Position numbers and translations under genes: made by a program
Source of the DNA: Hawksworthiomyces lignivorus
Lineage: Eukaryota > Ascomycota > Sordariomycetes > Ophiostomatales > Ophiostomataceae
Length of the DNA: 64,000 nucleotides
Assembly: GCA_002917075.1 (NCBI GenBank)
Contig: NTMA01000021.1
Coordinates: forward strand, 248,001 to 312,000
Reading direction: 5' to 3'
Shown here: piece by piece, positions 11,534 through 24,560 of the stretch
How the letters are laid out: the number at the start of each line of letters is the position of its first letter
Numbering within the stretch: the stretch's first letter is position 1
Notes under the pieces: generated by a model
What the model was told of the DNA's origin: nothing
The model's database searches: none
The model's input: only the letters and a program-made list of their open reading frames with translations

Positions 11534-14500
11534 ATTTTCAACCTTTTTTTCCGAATTATCTAAAAAAGTCAACGAATATAACAAATATACGTAAAACGTT
11601 TCGTAAAATCGCGAAGGATATAAAGACGACGAAGATTCGACAAACGATTAAAAACGAGTTATCGAAATAATAATCGAAAGAGATAAACTTTGTCGAATTA
11701 ATTTCGATAAAGAAATCATTAATAAATCTCGTATAAATCGATTCGTAATTAATCGATTTATAATTAAAAGAAGTTTACGAATAATATAATTAACTATAAG
11801 AATTAAACGATTTGTGTCAAAAAATTCGTTAATTCGAAAAAGTTATACGACAATAAAATTTATCGAAAGAATCAAACGATTAGACAAATACGAGAAATTA
11901 GTTTGAAAGACTAATTTGTAATAAACGTGACCGAATATCGAGACGTAATTAATATATTCGAAGTTTTTCTTTTTCGAAAATAAAAAATATATTTATTAAT
12001 TTATTAAATAAATTTCTAAAAACGTTTATATTCCAAAAAAATAATAATTGAATTTCGTTAATGAGATTTATATTCGAAACGACCCCGATTCGATATCGTT
12101 ATAATTATATAAAAATTATTAAAATATTGATAAATATAAATATTTTATATAAATAATAATAAAATCAATTTATTCGAAATTAACTTAATAAATCGAAGAA
12201 GAAATACGTTAAAAACGATTAAAAATCGTTCGAAGAATAAATTATCTCTTTATCGTCAAAAGTCGGTAACGTTATATTAACGACTATAACGAAATACTTT
12301 AAGGTTCGACAATTAATCAATCAAAGTTCGATTGACTTTAATATTTATTTAAATACTTTAAAAACGAAAATCGTAAAATTATCTAAATAATTTCGTAAAA
12401 ACATATTTTATTTAGATTTACACTAAAACCTAAAACTTATAATGATTATATATAATATCACCGACTCGACCTCGAAACACGATATACTCGATCGAACGAA
12501 ACGTATTTAAAAGAAAACTTAATCGTAAAAACGAAAACAAAGTCGGTACGATAAAAGATAAAAAAATAAAAAACGAATATAATTTAACGATTCGAAAAAT
12601 AAACGATTTAAAGACGATAAAGACTCAAAACGAGACGATTCGACGATCTTATATCGTTTTCGAAGAAATAATTAATTCGAAAAGTCGAAATATAATCAAT
12701 AACAAAAAAAATTAAAAAAAGTTTTATTTTCGAAATTCTCGTTAAATTCGGTCGATATAAAAGAAAATCGTTGTTTTAAATATTATAAATTAAAATATTA
12801 TTTAAAAGATTGTTTAAACTTAATAGTTGTTTAAAATATTACAAAGTCAAAAAACGAATAATATTTAAAAAAAAACTTCGACTTTATAATATAAATATAT
12901 TTAAAGGTAAAAATTCGATTAAATATTACGATTATAATTCACAATCGACATAATATCGAAATAATCGAAGATTTAGACATCGACGTAAAAACGAATTTAA
13001 TAAAAATCTAATATATATAAATATAAATTTTACAAAAGTCAGATAAAAGTCTTTTTTTTGAAATAGTCAACGACGAAAAGATTCCAATATATAAAGTATA
13101 AAAAGTCTTTATCATTATAGTCGACTTTAGAAAAACTCGACGTCGTATCGTACGAAAATATATCATAATTAATCGATTTAAAAAAAATCAAATATAAGTT
13201 TCGTAATACTTTTACAAATTACGATTAAAGATTTATAATTATATTTGGTATTTTGAAAAAATCAATAATGATTCAAAATATTTTCAACTAAAATCAAAGT
13301 CGTATTAATTACGAAATTTCTTCGAAAAACTAAAAATATAACGAAAATATACGTCGTAATAATAATTCTAAAAGTAGACATTTTATACGTTAAGAGAAAT
13401 CGAAAAATTTTTTTATTCGACGACGAATTGGAACCGAGACTTAATCAATTTTAGATTTCGACAAAGTTGGAAAACTTCAAAAATATTTTCGATATTGTTT
13501 AAACTAATATATTATCAAAACAAAAAAAGACGAATTATTTAATTAATCTTTTGTCAAAAGAACAATTTTTATATAATACAATTTATTCATTGTCGAAAAA
13601 GAAGTTTACAACTTTATATTAATATTTAAACGAAAATATTATAAATAATAAAATTCGATCGTTCAAAAGTCTAACGAAAACATTTATTCTCTTTATATCA
13701 AAGAAAAATAATAGTCTAAAGTTATACGTTAATTACAGAAGACTAAATCGTATAACGATTAAGAATCGATATATATTTTCTTTAATCTCGGAAATTTTAG
13801 ATCAAATTACAAAAACAAAATGGTTTATTAAATTAAATATTAGAAACGTTTATTATTATATTTATATAAAAAAACGATAAATAAAAAACAACGTTTTGTA
13901 TTTGATACAATTATTATAAATATATAATTTTATCGTTTAAACTCATTAACGTCCCGACGACGTTTTAGAATTATATTTATTAAGTTTTAAGAAAATTTAT
14001 AAATATTATTTGTATTATATTTATAAACGATGTCTTAATTTTTTCGAAAACGAGAAAAGAGTATATAATTCGTATATAAAACGTATTTGAGAAATTACAA
14101 ACAATTAAATTATATATTAATTCGAATAAATATAAATTTTATAAAGATTAAATAAAATTTTTGAATTATATATTTTCGAACTTTATAATTAATATAAATT
14201 AGTCGAAAGTCGATATAATATTATATTAAAAACGATTAACGATTTTTAAAAATGTTTAAGTTTTTATAAGATTTTGTAACTTTTACAAACGATTTATATA
14301 TAATTATTTTACGATTTGTATCTCTTTTGTTAAATTAATGAAAAAATCAAAGAATAATAAAAAAACGATTTTTAAAGTGAAACTTAGACTAAAAAAAACG
14401 TTTAATTGATTAAAAAAGACGTTTATTAAAATCTCATTATTAAGATATTTTGATTCATTAAAACTGACACGACTTAAGACCGATATATTAATATTTGTTA

Positions 14501-17500
14501 TAACAAAAATTTTATTACAATTAAACGACAAAAAAGTTTAATATTTTGTTATCTTTTGGTCAAAAAATTTAAAGATATTAAACTAAATTATAATACGTCG
14601 AATTAAGAAATAATAACTATAATGAAATTCTTCAAACATTAGAGATATTACTTAAAGAAAAGTCGACACTTAATCGAAATGATTTCGAATTACTTAAACT
14701 TACAAATATTTATAAAGATTTTCAAATTAAATGAAAGATAAACAAAATAGTATATATTTAACACTTTATGACTTTAAGATAAAATATCGAGTCAAAAAAC
14801 GAAATTTAACCAATAATCTCGAGAAACAATCGAAGTACGAAACGAAAAAGAATAAAAGAAATATAAATCTACTTTTTAATTTACGTCAAAAAATTATAAT
14901 AATTTAAAAAATATTAATAATATTATATATAAACAAATATCAAAATACGTAAAAATAAACGAAATCGAAAGTTCAAAATCTTTTAACGTAAAATATAGTC
15001 GTAATTCGTATAAATAAAATTCGAAACGAAGAAATAATTTTAATAAATTACGAACTACTTACGACAAAATAAACTAAAAAATTACATTAAATTTAATAAG
15101 TCCGAATTTACTATTTTAGAGAGTTCGTCGAACGATTCGAGAACGTTTTACGAATAAAACGTTAATAAAGAAAGTATTATAAATAATTAATATTAAACGT
15201 ATTAGTTTAAGAAATTATAATACAAAAAAAAACCAAAGACTTTTATAATAATAAAATTTTTAAAAAAATTTATTAAAATTTTATAAATAATAAATCTTTA
15301 AATAATTCAAATACGAATACGATTCAACTCGAGTAAAGTCTCGAAATCTTAAAAATTAAAATCAAATAAACTATTTCGTTATAAAAAACGATTATTCGTA
15401 TCTTTTAAAAAGTCTTTAAGACGAAAAATATTATCGTTTATATTATAACGACTTATTAACGAGTTATTTTAATAAATATCAAACTCAAACATTAATAAAC
15501 CGAAAATTTTATTAAAAAGATTTAACTTAAAACGTATACAAATACGTTATAATATATTATATATATTAAATAATTAAATCGAAAAAATATAAATCTTATA
15601 ATTAATTAAATTAATTATTTATTCTTAAACGATTTTAAAAATAAATAACGATGAATTTTATCGTTATTTTATTAAAAATATATTAATAAAATAATATAAT
15701 AAACAATATTTTAGTTATTGTCGACAAATATACGAAAATAGTACGAATATATTCTATATCGTCGACGATTAACTCTTTATAATTAATAAAATTATTTTAT
15801 AAATATATAAAGTTTAAATACGATTCATTTAAAAATATTATAAATAATAAAAGACTAATTTTCACAAATCAATTTTGGTCAAATTTATATTATTATAACA
15901 AAATCAAAAAACAATTATCAATAACGTTTTATTCACAAATCAATAAATAGACGAAATACATCAATTAAGTTTTAAAATATTATTTAAAATATTTTTATAA
16001 TACAAAATAATCAAATTAATCTAATTTATTACTTATTATACAATTTGTATATAACAATATCGTAAACATAACTACAAACATTTCATCGTTCGAAATATTT
16101 ATAAATTATTCGTTTGAATTTCGTATTAAAGTCAAAAACGACTTTTTTTTAAAAAAAAACCAAATATTACTAAAAGTACAAACTTATTTAAAAAAGTTGA
16201 AAAAACTAAAAGAATCGTTAAGAGATTCATTAACAAAACGTATAAAAGTCGTAAACAAAGTATTATAACCAAAAACACTTTATTAAAAGAATACCAAATA
16301 AATAAATTAGTTTAATTATTCACTTAAAATTTAAAATTAAAAATATTATAAAAAAAGTTAATATTATAATTTATCGAATCGTTTATAGTTCTAAAACAAA
16401 TCGGTACTCAAATATATCAATTAACGTTATTAAATCAATATAGTAAATTATATAATGTCTTTTTTGTTTCGTTACTCGAATTATATCATAGTCGAAATAT
16501 TATTAAGTTTTTATTAATATCTTAATTCAAAAACGAAGACGAATAAAAAATAAAAAAAGTAAAAAACAAAAAAGTTTATAAAAAATATTTATTATTTAAT
16601 TAAATAAATTAATTGATTTGTAAAATATAATTAATAAATTATCGAAGAAAATATAATTTATATATAAGATATTATCGATATTTACAAGAAAAGAACTCGA
16701 AAAAAAAGTAAACGATTTAAAACCAAACTTAATTGATTTAATTATAATAATTATATATCGTAACGACTTTAATTCGACACGATACCGAAAAGTACATAAA
16801 AGAAATATTTTATAAATACGAATATCAAATTAAATATATAAATTCGAAAAAAACGTAAAACAAATTCGATAAAAAAGTATATTAAATCAAAATATTATAT
16901 TAGTTTATTATTTAAAATTAAAACTAATCGTAAAAACAAATCTTTTACTATTTACGATCAATTAATTTATAAATATTTAAAAAATATAAAAGAAAAGTTT
17001 AATTATAATAACTTAGAATTAAATTTATTTTGACTCGTTATTAATAAAGACTTAATTAATAATCGAATATATATTCTTTATATATTATCGATATATAAAG
17101 TTAAATGTAATAAAATAAAAATTCTTCGAATTAAAAAAGAAGAAAAATATATATTAAAAATAAATTAATAATAATATATAATTAATATATAAACGAAAAA
17201 AGAAAAAAAATATTTATTATATTATTAAATATTTTATTATTATAAAATATATATAATTTGTGAATTTGATGTAATTATAATATAAAATTATAATAAATCG
17301 AAAATGATTTATTAATTAATAAAGTCTTATGATATTTGTTTTTAATAAGTTTGAAAGTTTAAATTAATTTTTTATATATTAAATATATATTTTAGAATAA
17401 AATCGAATATATTTTAAAAAAATACATTAACGTTAACAAAAACGACTAAAAGATTTATAAAATCATTAAAAATAAAACTTATATATTAAAAAATATTAAT

Positions 17501-17507
17501 AATTTTA

Positions 17508-17763
17508 TATTATAAAATAATTATAAAATCGAATAATTAAAATATATATAATAAAATACGAAAAAGACAAATACAAAAATTATAAACAATAATCACAAAT
17601 CTTTTACGAAATTATTATAAATAACGTTTAAATCGTTTAAAAATTTTAATTAAAATTTTAATTTTTAAATTTTAATTTTATAAATAATTTTTTAATTAAT
17701 TTTTATTAAAAATTTATTTTTATTTTTTATATTTTTTTATTTAATTTAATATATTTTTTAATA
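17508..17763 (+). repeat. Nested solo LTR inside copy B
   Basis: A third, extremely mutated copy of the same 256-bp LTR, in the same orientation. It sits where copy A reads straight through (about 27,802). The flanks are TTTTA on the left and TTTCG on the right. Both can derive from a single TCTCG target by transitions, and copy A has TCTCG at the matching place. So it is a real insertion with a 5-bp duplication, followed by LTR-LTR recombination to a solo LTR. Nearly every G and C outside CpG is gone. Confidence 0.85.
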
Positions 17764-18691
17764 TTTCGATTTAATAACGATTATTAATTAAAAAAAAACT
17801 TATAATATAATATAAAAAAAATTTTTAAATTAATATAAATTTAATATTAAGTTATATTTTAATATATATATTCGAATTATATATAAAATTTATTCGTAAT
17901 AATAATTTAATTAATCGTAAAACGAAAATAATATATATAAAAAATTATATTAAAATAAAATTAAATAAATATCGAAAATAAATCGTTATTTATAATTTCT
18001 TTATTATTAATAAAATTATTATTATTAATATTATTAATTTATATTAAATTTTTTTTTCGTTCGATTCGATTACGAAAATTTATTAATTTTTATTCGTAAA
18101 TATATTAACATTAAACAAAACAAAAAAATTAATATTAAAAATCGTAACAAAAACGAAAAAAACGTCAAAATCGAATATATTTTATAATTTTATCGAAATA
18201 AATTTTCAAATAAAATAAAAATTATATTAAAAAATAAGGAATTAATACAATTACGTTAAATTAAAATCGATAAATTAACGATAATATTACGAAATAAAAA
18301 AAACATTAAAAAATTTATTTTAAAAATTTATTAAAATAAAAAAATTTTTTAAAAAAAAACGAAAAAACGAAAAAAAAACAAAATATTTATATATTGAATA
18401 AAAATCGATTTTGTAATTTTAAAATAATTAACGAATATTAATTAATTAATCTTATAATTTATTATTACGATAATTTTAAATAAATATTAAATATATACAA
18501 AAACGTATTAAAAGTCTTTAATATTATTTAATTCAATTAAATTAATATTATTTATTTTTATTTATTAAAACAACTTAAAAGTTTATCATCGATAAATCGA
18601 ATTAAATATATTTTTTATTTACGACCAAATTATTATACAAACTCAATCTCGTTAATAATTCGAAAACGAATCATTTCGGAAAAAGAATAAT

Positions 18692-18947
18692 TGTTATAAA
18701 ACAACTATAAGACCAAACAACCAAAAAACATGTAATAAAACACGAAAGAGACAAATACGAGAACCACGAACAATGACTACGAACTCTCTATAAAATTGTT
18801 ATAAATAACGTTTGAGTCGTTTAGGGACCTTAATTGAAACTTGGAACCTTAAGGTTCAGTTTTGTAAATAATCTCTTCATTAGTCTTTATTAAGAATCTA
18901 TTTTTATTCTTTGTGTTTTTTTACTTAATTCATTGTACTCTTTAATA
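18692..18947 (+). repeat. 3' LTR of chromovirus copy B
   Basis: 256 bp and less damaged than the interior. It keeps the TGTTAT start, the GAACCTTAAGGTTC palindrome and a CTTTAATA end. Differences from copy A are almost all transitions, mainly G-to-A in the first half and C-to-T in the second. ATAAA follows directly as target-site duplication. Confidence 0.9.
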
Positions 18948-18952
18948 ATAAA

Positions 18953-20732
18953 TTTGTTTTATAATATATTTTTGACAAAAGTATAAAGTTATTTATAGTT
19001 TTGTTATTTTTAAAAAAGAGGATATACGAATAAGGGGTTTTTTTAAAAGTAATGATATATATTATATATTATGTACAATGTAGTATGTTTTTTTAATTTA
19101 ACGTTGGTGATTTTGGTAATAGTATTATAAATAAAGTTGGTGATAAATTTACTTTTTGATATAATAAATAATAAAAACAACAAAGATTTAAATTTATTTA
19201 TTAAAGAAATATAAAAATTTATTAATCGTTTATTTAAAGAATTAGTTTAAAAATGTATTAGTTAATATATAAAGTATATTTTTAAATATAAAGAAGAATC
19301 TTACGATTATAAATTATTACCTTTACAATATAGTTTTCGAAATATTATTTTAAAAAGTACGTTAAAATAATACCGATATTAGAATTTAAATACTTAAACG
19401 AAGTTTAATAAATATTAACTTTTAAAAAATAAAACGAATAATAATAATAAATCGTTAAAATTATAATAAATAAATATTTTTCAAATGAATCTTATATATA
19501 TATATAATATTATTATTATTTTATTTTATTTTATACTAATATTTTTCATACATTTTTGAATTTATTTATAAATTTTTGTTAAGATTTTTAATAAAATAAT
19601 AAATTGTTTTTATTAATCTTATATAATAATATTATTAAAGAGTGACTTATTGGTTAGGTAGAGATAGTAAGAGGATGAGAAGTATTTATTAACAACGTAC
19701 AAAAATGGTAAATCACAAGACTGAATCTTAATCGACTCTCTTAAGGGAATTTTCAACTAAAGGTTTTAAAGAATTAATATAGTATCTATATCAAAATTGA
19801 CACAGTATATACGCATTGTACGTACTACGTCGGGGCTAGACACATACGGGTCCCGTGCCATGTAACGGGTCCGCGAGGTCGTGACAAATATATATATATA
19901 GTGTTGGAAATTAATATATTCACCGTATATTAATATATAAATTAAATTAATTATTTAATATTTAAGTTGTATATTTAAAATATTTTAAAGTTGATTATAT
20001 GAAATTTAATAATTAAACCTGATGTAACAAACTTAATGGTGAAATCTACTATGACTGATTTAATAATTTATCTTATTGATTTTAGTAATTTAATCTTTTA
20101 CAATAAATTCAATAATCAAACGTATTATATTAATTTCAGTAATCAAAATTTATTATTGAATTTTATTTTCTATTTTATTTTATTTTTACAATAAACTTTA
20201 ATTAAAATTAATTGTTAAAATAAGTCTATATATATAAATCAAAACTTCTTTTTAAATATAAATCAATTTCAATCAAAACAACAATAATAACAATTTATTC
20301 AACTTATATTTAACAATTATTTGTTTTTTCAATTATTTTATTTATAATATAATATAATAAATAAAATATAAGTAAATGTTAGTTTTTATCGAATTGTATT
20401 ATATATATATTTATAGTTAAGTTATTCAAGTTAATTAATATAAGATGCTAACGTTCACTAGTTAAAAAAGGTAATGTAAACGTTAGTTAATAATAAGTGA
20501 ATATAGTTATGTTTTAATATAAATATTTAGTTTTTATTTAATTAGTTTTTTTGAATTAAATTTTTGAATTACTCTTTATAAATTATTTATACGTATTATT
20601 AACTAACGTTTATATATATATATATATTTTTAAAAATAGATTCCGATACTAGTTATAACATTGGGTTTAAAATTACTACTACTACGTTGTCTGTTATTAT
20701 TGATAGCAATAAAGTGACTAATGTTAGTAAAG
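18953..20732. other. AT-rich degraded DNA between elements
   Basis: Mostly AT-rich with no recognisable coding signal. Around 19,800-19,890 is a small GC-richer patch (CGTCGGGGCTAGAC region) of about 90 bp. No RNA gene or repeat partner was recognised. Confidence 0.45.
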
Positions 20733-20870
20733 TGTTAGGATGCACATGTCAGAGAGCCTCTGAGGCGCCTAATATACGCTAGTGTGAGGGAATATCAGCA
20801 CGTTGTACTGATATTGACGATCTTTTTGGATTATTGGCACAGTTGGTAAACCCTCACACCAATCGTAACA
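20733..20870. repeat. LTR-like 138-bp repeat, copy 2
   Basis: Starts TGTTAGG and ends GTAACA; the better-preserved relative of 5,453-5,594, in the same orientation. Flanks are TAAAG (left) and AAAAG (right), four of five bases alike, which may be a worn target-site duplication. The internal hairpin has arms AATATCAG and CTGATATT. The facing GTGTGAGGG and CCCTCACAC blocks are intact. Confidence 0.6.
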
Positions 20871-21558
20871 AAAAGAAAGTTGATATATATTAATTAAAAA
20901 ATATCGCTTTTCAGTTAAATATAACCGGACAAATTTATTCTTAAATTTATTAAAGAAGTTTTTACCAATAACCAGTTTTTAATTAGATGTTGTGTCGATG
21001 ACGAAACGGGCGGAGCCTACGTAAAAGGAGACATTTGTTAGCCAGAGGTGTTAAATTCGCCTACTTTAGTCTCAGAGACTGTTTGTTAAGAACTAGCCAA
21101 GTAAATCATAAGCCTCTGCTTTTTAAGAGAGGGAGTTGTGGTTGCCTTGATCTTTGGGTGAAGTCTGCCCGCCTTATTCTTAAAACTTAGTAACTATACC
21201 TCGTATAAACAACTATTATAGAGAGGATGTGTTGAATAATCTCTGATTCCTGCTAAAACACAACCAATTATTGTTATGTTTCTATGTTGTTATACACAGT
21301 CGCTTGTTGATAACCTAGCTACATCTCTGTCGAGTGTAAACTTCACTAGCTCGATCACTAAATACAGATAACTTTTAAACGAACTTCCTTCCGCTTCCTC
21401 ACGAGTGTGTTGACTGATATATACGATCTCCATTATCATAACAACTGGCCTTCTCGCTCTCGTATATATTGAGTCGTAGACGTGAGGACCCCCTACGCAG
21501 TGCTCTAGGGATGTAGAGGATTTAGCTGTCCAAAGCTATTCTGCCCTCTCTCGCAACA
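20871..21558. other. Less mutated flank left of copy A
   Basis: From about 20,980 the sequence has near-normal composition without the usual dense stops of RIP. It ends at the TSD of copy A, and the same locus continues at 29,025. So copy A was inserted into single-copy-like DNA at the edge of the AT-rich block. No gene is recognised in it. Confidence 0.5.
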
Positions 21559-21563
21559 CTAGG

Positions 21564-21819
21564 TGTTATGGGACAACCACAGGGCCGAGCAGCCAAAGAG
21601 CACGTGATGAAGCACGAGAGGGACAAGTGCGGGGACCGCGAGCAGTGGCCGCGAGCCCCCTACGAAACTGTCATAAAAAGCGCTCGAGTCGCCTGGAGAC
21701 CCTAATTGAAACTTGGAACCTTAAGGTTCAGTCTTGTGAATAATCTCTCAACTAGTCTCTGTTAAGAATCTACCTCTATTCTCTATACTTTCTCACCTAA
21801 TTCACCGTATTCCCTAACA
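21564..21819 (+). repeat. 5' LTR of chromovirus copy A
   Basis: 256 bp and nearly identical to the 3' LTR. I count five differences, all transitions and all in the last about 65 bp, where this LTR carries the A or T state. The palindrome GAACCTTAAGGTTC is at 21,716-21,729. The clean first 190 bp contrast with the mutated interior next door. Confidence 0.93.
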
Positions 21820-23058
21820 ATTCTGAACCTTCTGTCCCCGAATTACCTGAGAAAGCCAGCGAATATGACAGGTACGCGCAGAGCGCCTCGTGGAACCGTG
21901 AGGGATACAGAGACGATGGAGACTCGACAAATGGTCGAAGGTGAGTCGTCGAGACAATAGTCGAAAAAGGTAGACCTTGTTGAATCAATCTCGATAATGA
22001 AACCATCAACGGATTTCGTACGAATCGACTCGTAATCAATCGATTTACAATTAGAAGAGGTTCGTGAATAGTATAATCAGTTACAAGAACTAAACGACTT
22101 GTGTCAGAAAGTCCGTCGACTCGAAAGAGCTATGCGACAACAAGATTCATCGGAGAGATCGAGCGATTAGACAAACACGGAAAGCCGGTTTGAGAGACCA
22201 ACCCGTGACAAACGTGACCGAACATCGAGACGTAATCGATACGTCCAAAACTCTTCTTCTTCGGAAACAAAAGACGTGTTTATCGATCCACCGAACAAAT
22301 TCCTAGAGACATTTACATTTTAGGAACGCGATGACTAGATCTCATCGATGAGATTAATGTTCGAAGTGGTTCCGATTCGATATCGTCGCGATCGTGTGAA
22401 AATCATAAAAGTATTGACAAATATAAACATTTGATATAGACAACGATGAAATCAATTTATTCGGAATTAACTCAACGAGTCGGAGAGGAAATACGTTGAG
22501 AACGATTGGGAGTCGTTCGAAGAATGGACCATCTTTTTATCGTCGGAAGCCGGTAACGTTACGTTAGTGGTTACAACGAAATATCTTAGGGCTCGACAAC
22601 TAATCGATTAAAACCCGATTGACTTTAGTATTTATCTGAACATCTTAAAAACGAAAATCGTGAAATTATTTGAACAATTTCGTAAAGACGTGTTTTACTT
22701 AGACTTATACCAAGACCTAAAACTTGTAGTGGTTATATATGACATTATCGACTCGATCTCGAAACGTGACATACTTGATCGAGCGAAATGTATTTGGAAG
22801 GAAACCTAGTCGTAGAAACGAAAACGGAGTCGGTACGACGAAAGACAAAAGGATAAGAAACGAATATAGTCCAACGATTCGAAAAACAGACGACTCAGAG
22901 ACGATAAGGACTCGAAATGGGACGATTCGATGGTTCTTTATCGTTTTCGAAGAGATGATCGACCCGAAAGGTCGGGGTATAATCGACAATAAGAAAGATC
23001 AGGAAGAATTCCATCTTTGAGACTCTCGTTAGACTCGGTCGACATAAAGAAGAACCGT

Positions 23059-23100
23059 TACTTTAAGTATCACAAGTCAAGATATTATTTAAGAAATTGT
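23059..23100 (+). pseudogene. Gag zinc-knuckle remnant of copy A
   Basis: The frame CGT-TAC-TTT-AAG-TAT follows the spacing of a retroviral-type C-X2-C-X4-H-X4-C knuckle, but the first two Cys positions and the His position are Tyr codons; only the last Cys remains. TGC/TGT to TAT and CAT to TAT are single transitions of the RIP type. This fixes the Gag C-terminus and shows the element is inactive here. Confidence 0.7.
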
Positions 23101-23795
23101 TCGAACTTAATAGTTGTCTAAAATGTTACGAAGTCAAAAAACGAATAATACTCAAAGAGAACCCCGACTTTATGGTACGAATACACTTAGAGATAAAAAC
23201 CCGATTAAATACTACGATCACGATTTACGACCGATACGATATCGAGACAACCGAAGACTTAAACACCGACGTAGAGACGAATCTAATAGGAATCCAATAT
23301 ATATGGATATAGGTCCTACAAGAGTCAGATAAAAGTCTCTCTTCTCTCGAGACAACTAACGACGAAGAGATCCTCACATATAAAGTGTGGAAAGTCTTTA
23401 TCACTTTGGTCGACTCTAGAAAAACTCGACGTTGTGTCGTACGAGAGTGTATCGCAATTGATCGACCTAAAGGACTAGACGTAAGTCTCGTAATACTTTT
23501 ATAAGTTACGATCAAGGACTTGCAATTGTATTTGGTGTCTTGAAGGAATTAGTGATGATTCGAAGTGTCTTAAGTCAAAATCGAGGTCGTATTAACTACG
23601 AGATTTCTCCGAGAAACCAGAAATACGACGAAAATATACGTCGTAGTGATAATTTCGAAAGTAGATATTTTGTGTATTAAGAGAAATCGAGAGAAATTCT
23701 CGTTCGACGACGAATCGGAATCGAGACTTAATCGACTCTAGATTCCGACAGAGTTGGAAGATTTCAAGAATGTTTTTGATATTATCTAGACTAAT

Positions 23796-24560
23796 GTGTT
23801 ACCGAAACGAAAAGAGACAAATTATTCGATTGATCTTTTGTCAGAGGAACAACCTTCATATAACACAATCTATCCATTATCGGAAAAGGAACTTACGACT
23901 TTACGTCAATACTTGGACGAGAACATCGCGAGTGGTAGAATTCGATCATTCAAAAGTCTAACGAGAACATTTATCCTTTTTGTACCAAAGAAAAATAGTA
24001 GTTTAAGATTGTATATTGATTACCGAGGGCTGAATCGTGTAACGATTAAGAATCGATACGTATTTCCCTTAATCTCGAAAATCCTAGATCGGACCACGAG
24101 AACAAAATAGTTCACTAAACTGAATATCAAGAATGTTTATCATCGTATTCGTATAAAAGAAGACGATGAATGAAAGACAACGTTTCGTACTCGATACGAT
24201 CATTACGAATATACGATTCTGTCGTTTGGGTTCACTAACGTCTCGACGACGTTTCAGAATTACATTTATTAAACTTTGAGAGGATTAATAGACACTACTT
24301 ATGTCGTATTTATAAACGATGTCTTGATCTTTTCGGAAACCAGAGAAGAATATACGACTTATATATAAAACGTGTTCGAGAGATTACAAACAATTGAGTT
24401 ATATATTAATCCAGATAAATGTAAGTTTTACAAGAACTAAATAGAATTCTTAAATTATATACTTTCAAACCTAGAAGTCAGTATGAATCGGTCGAGAATC
24501 GATATGATATCACGTTGAAAACGACCAACGACTTTCAGAGACGTTTAAGTTTTTATAAAG
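23796..24560 (+). pseudogene. Reverse transcriptase remnant of copy A
   Basis: An open stretch at 23,796-24,110 contains the gypsy RT signatures YPLSEKEL, FVPKK, LRLYIDYRGLN and TIKNRY. Past the stop at 24,108 the same protein continues, broken by further stops, with the active-site box at 24,309-24,320 reading F-I-N-D instead of the usual x-x-D-D. The first catalytic Asp is therefore Asn. Similarity to Ty3/gypsy RTs is clear; function is lost. Confidence 0.88.

Larger units (their letters stand above)
11278..18947 (+). mobile_element. Ty3/gypsy chromovirus copy B, heavily RIP-mutated
   Basis: Second copy of the family best seen at 21,564-29,019. Both LTRs are exactly 256 bp (11,278-11,533 and 18,692-18,947), and the flanking five bases ATAAA match on both sides (11,273-11,277 and 18,948-18,952), so the borders are firm. 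The interior runs parallel to copy A: a zinc-knuckle position near 12,780-12,830, RT box FIND near 14,020, integrase region near 15.6-16.1 kb and chromodomain position near 16.58-16.67 kb. Transitions are much denser than in copy A, and almost no frame is open. It is 7,670 bp long; removing the nested solo LTR and its duplication leaves about 7.4 kb, close to copy A. Confidence 0.9.
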
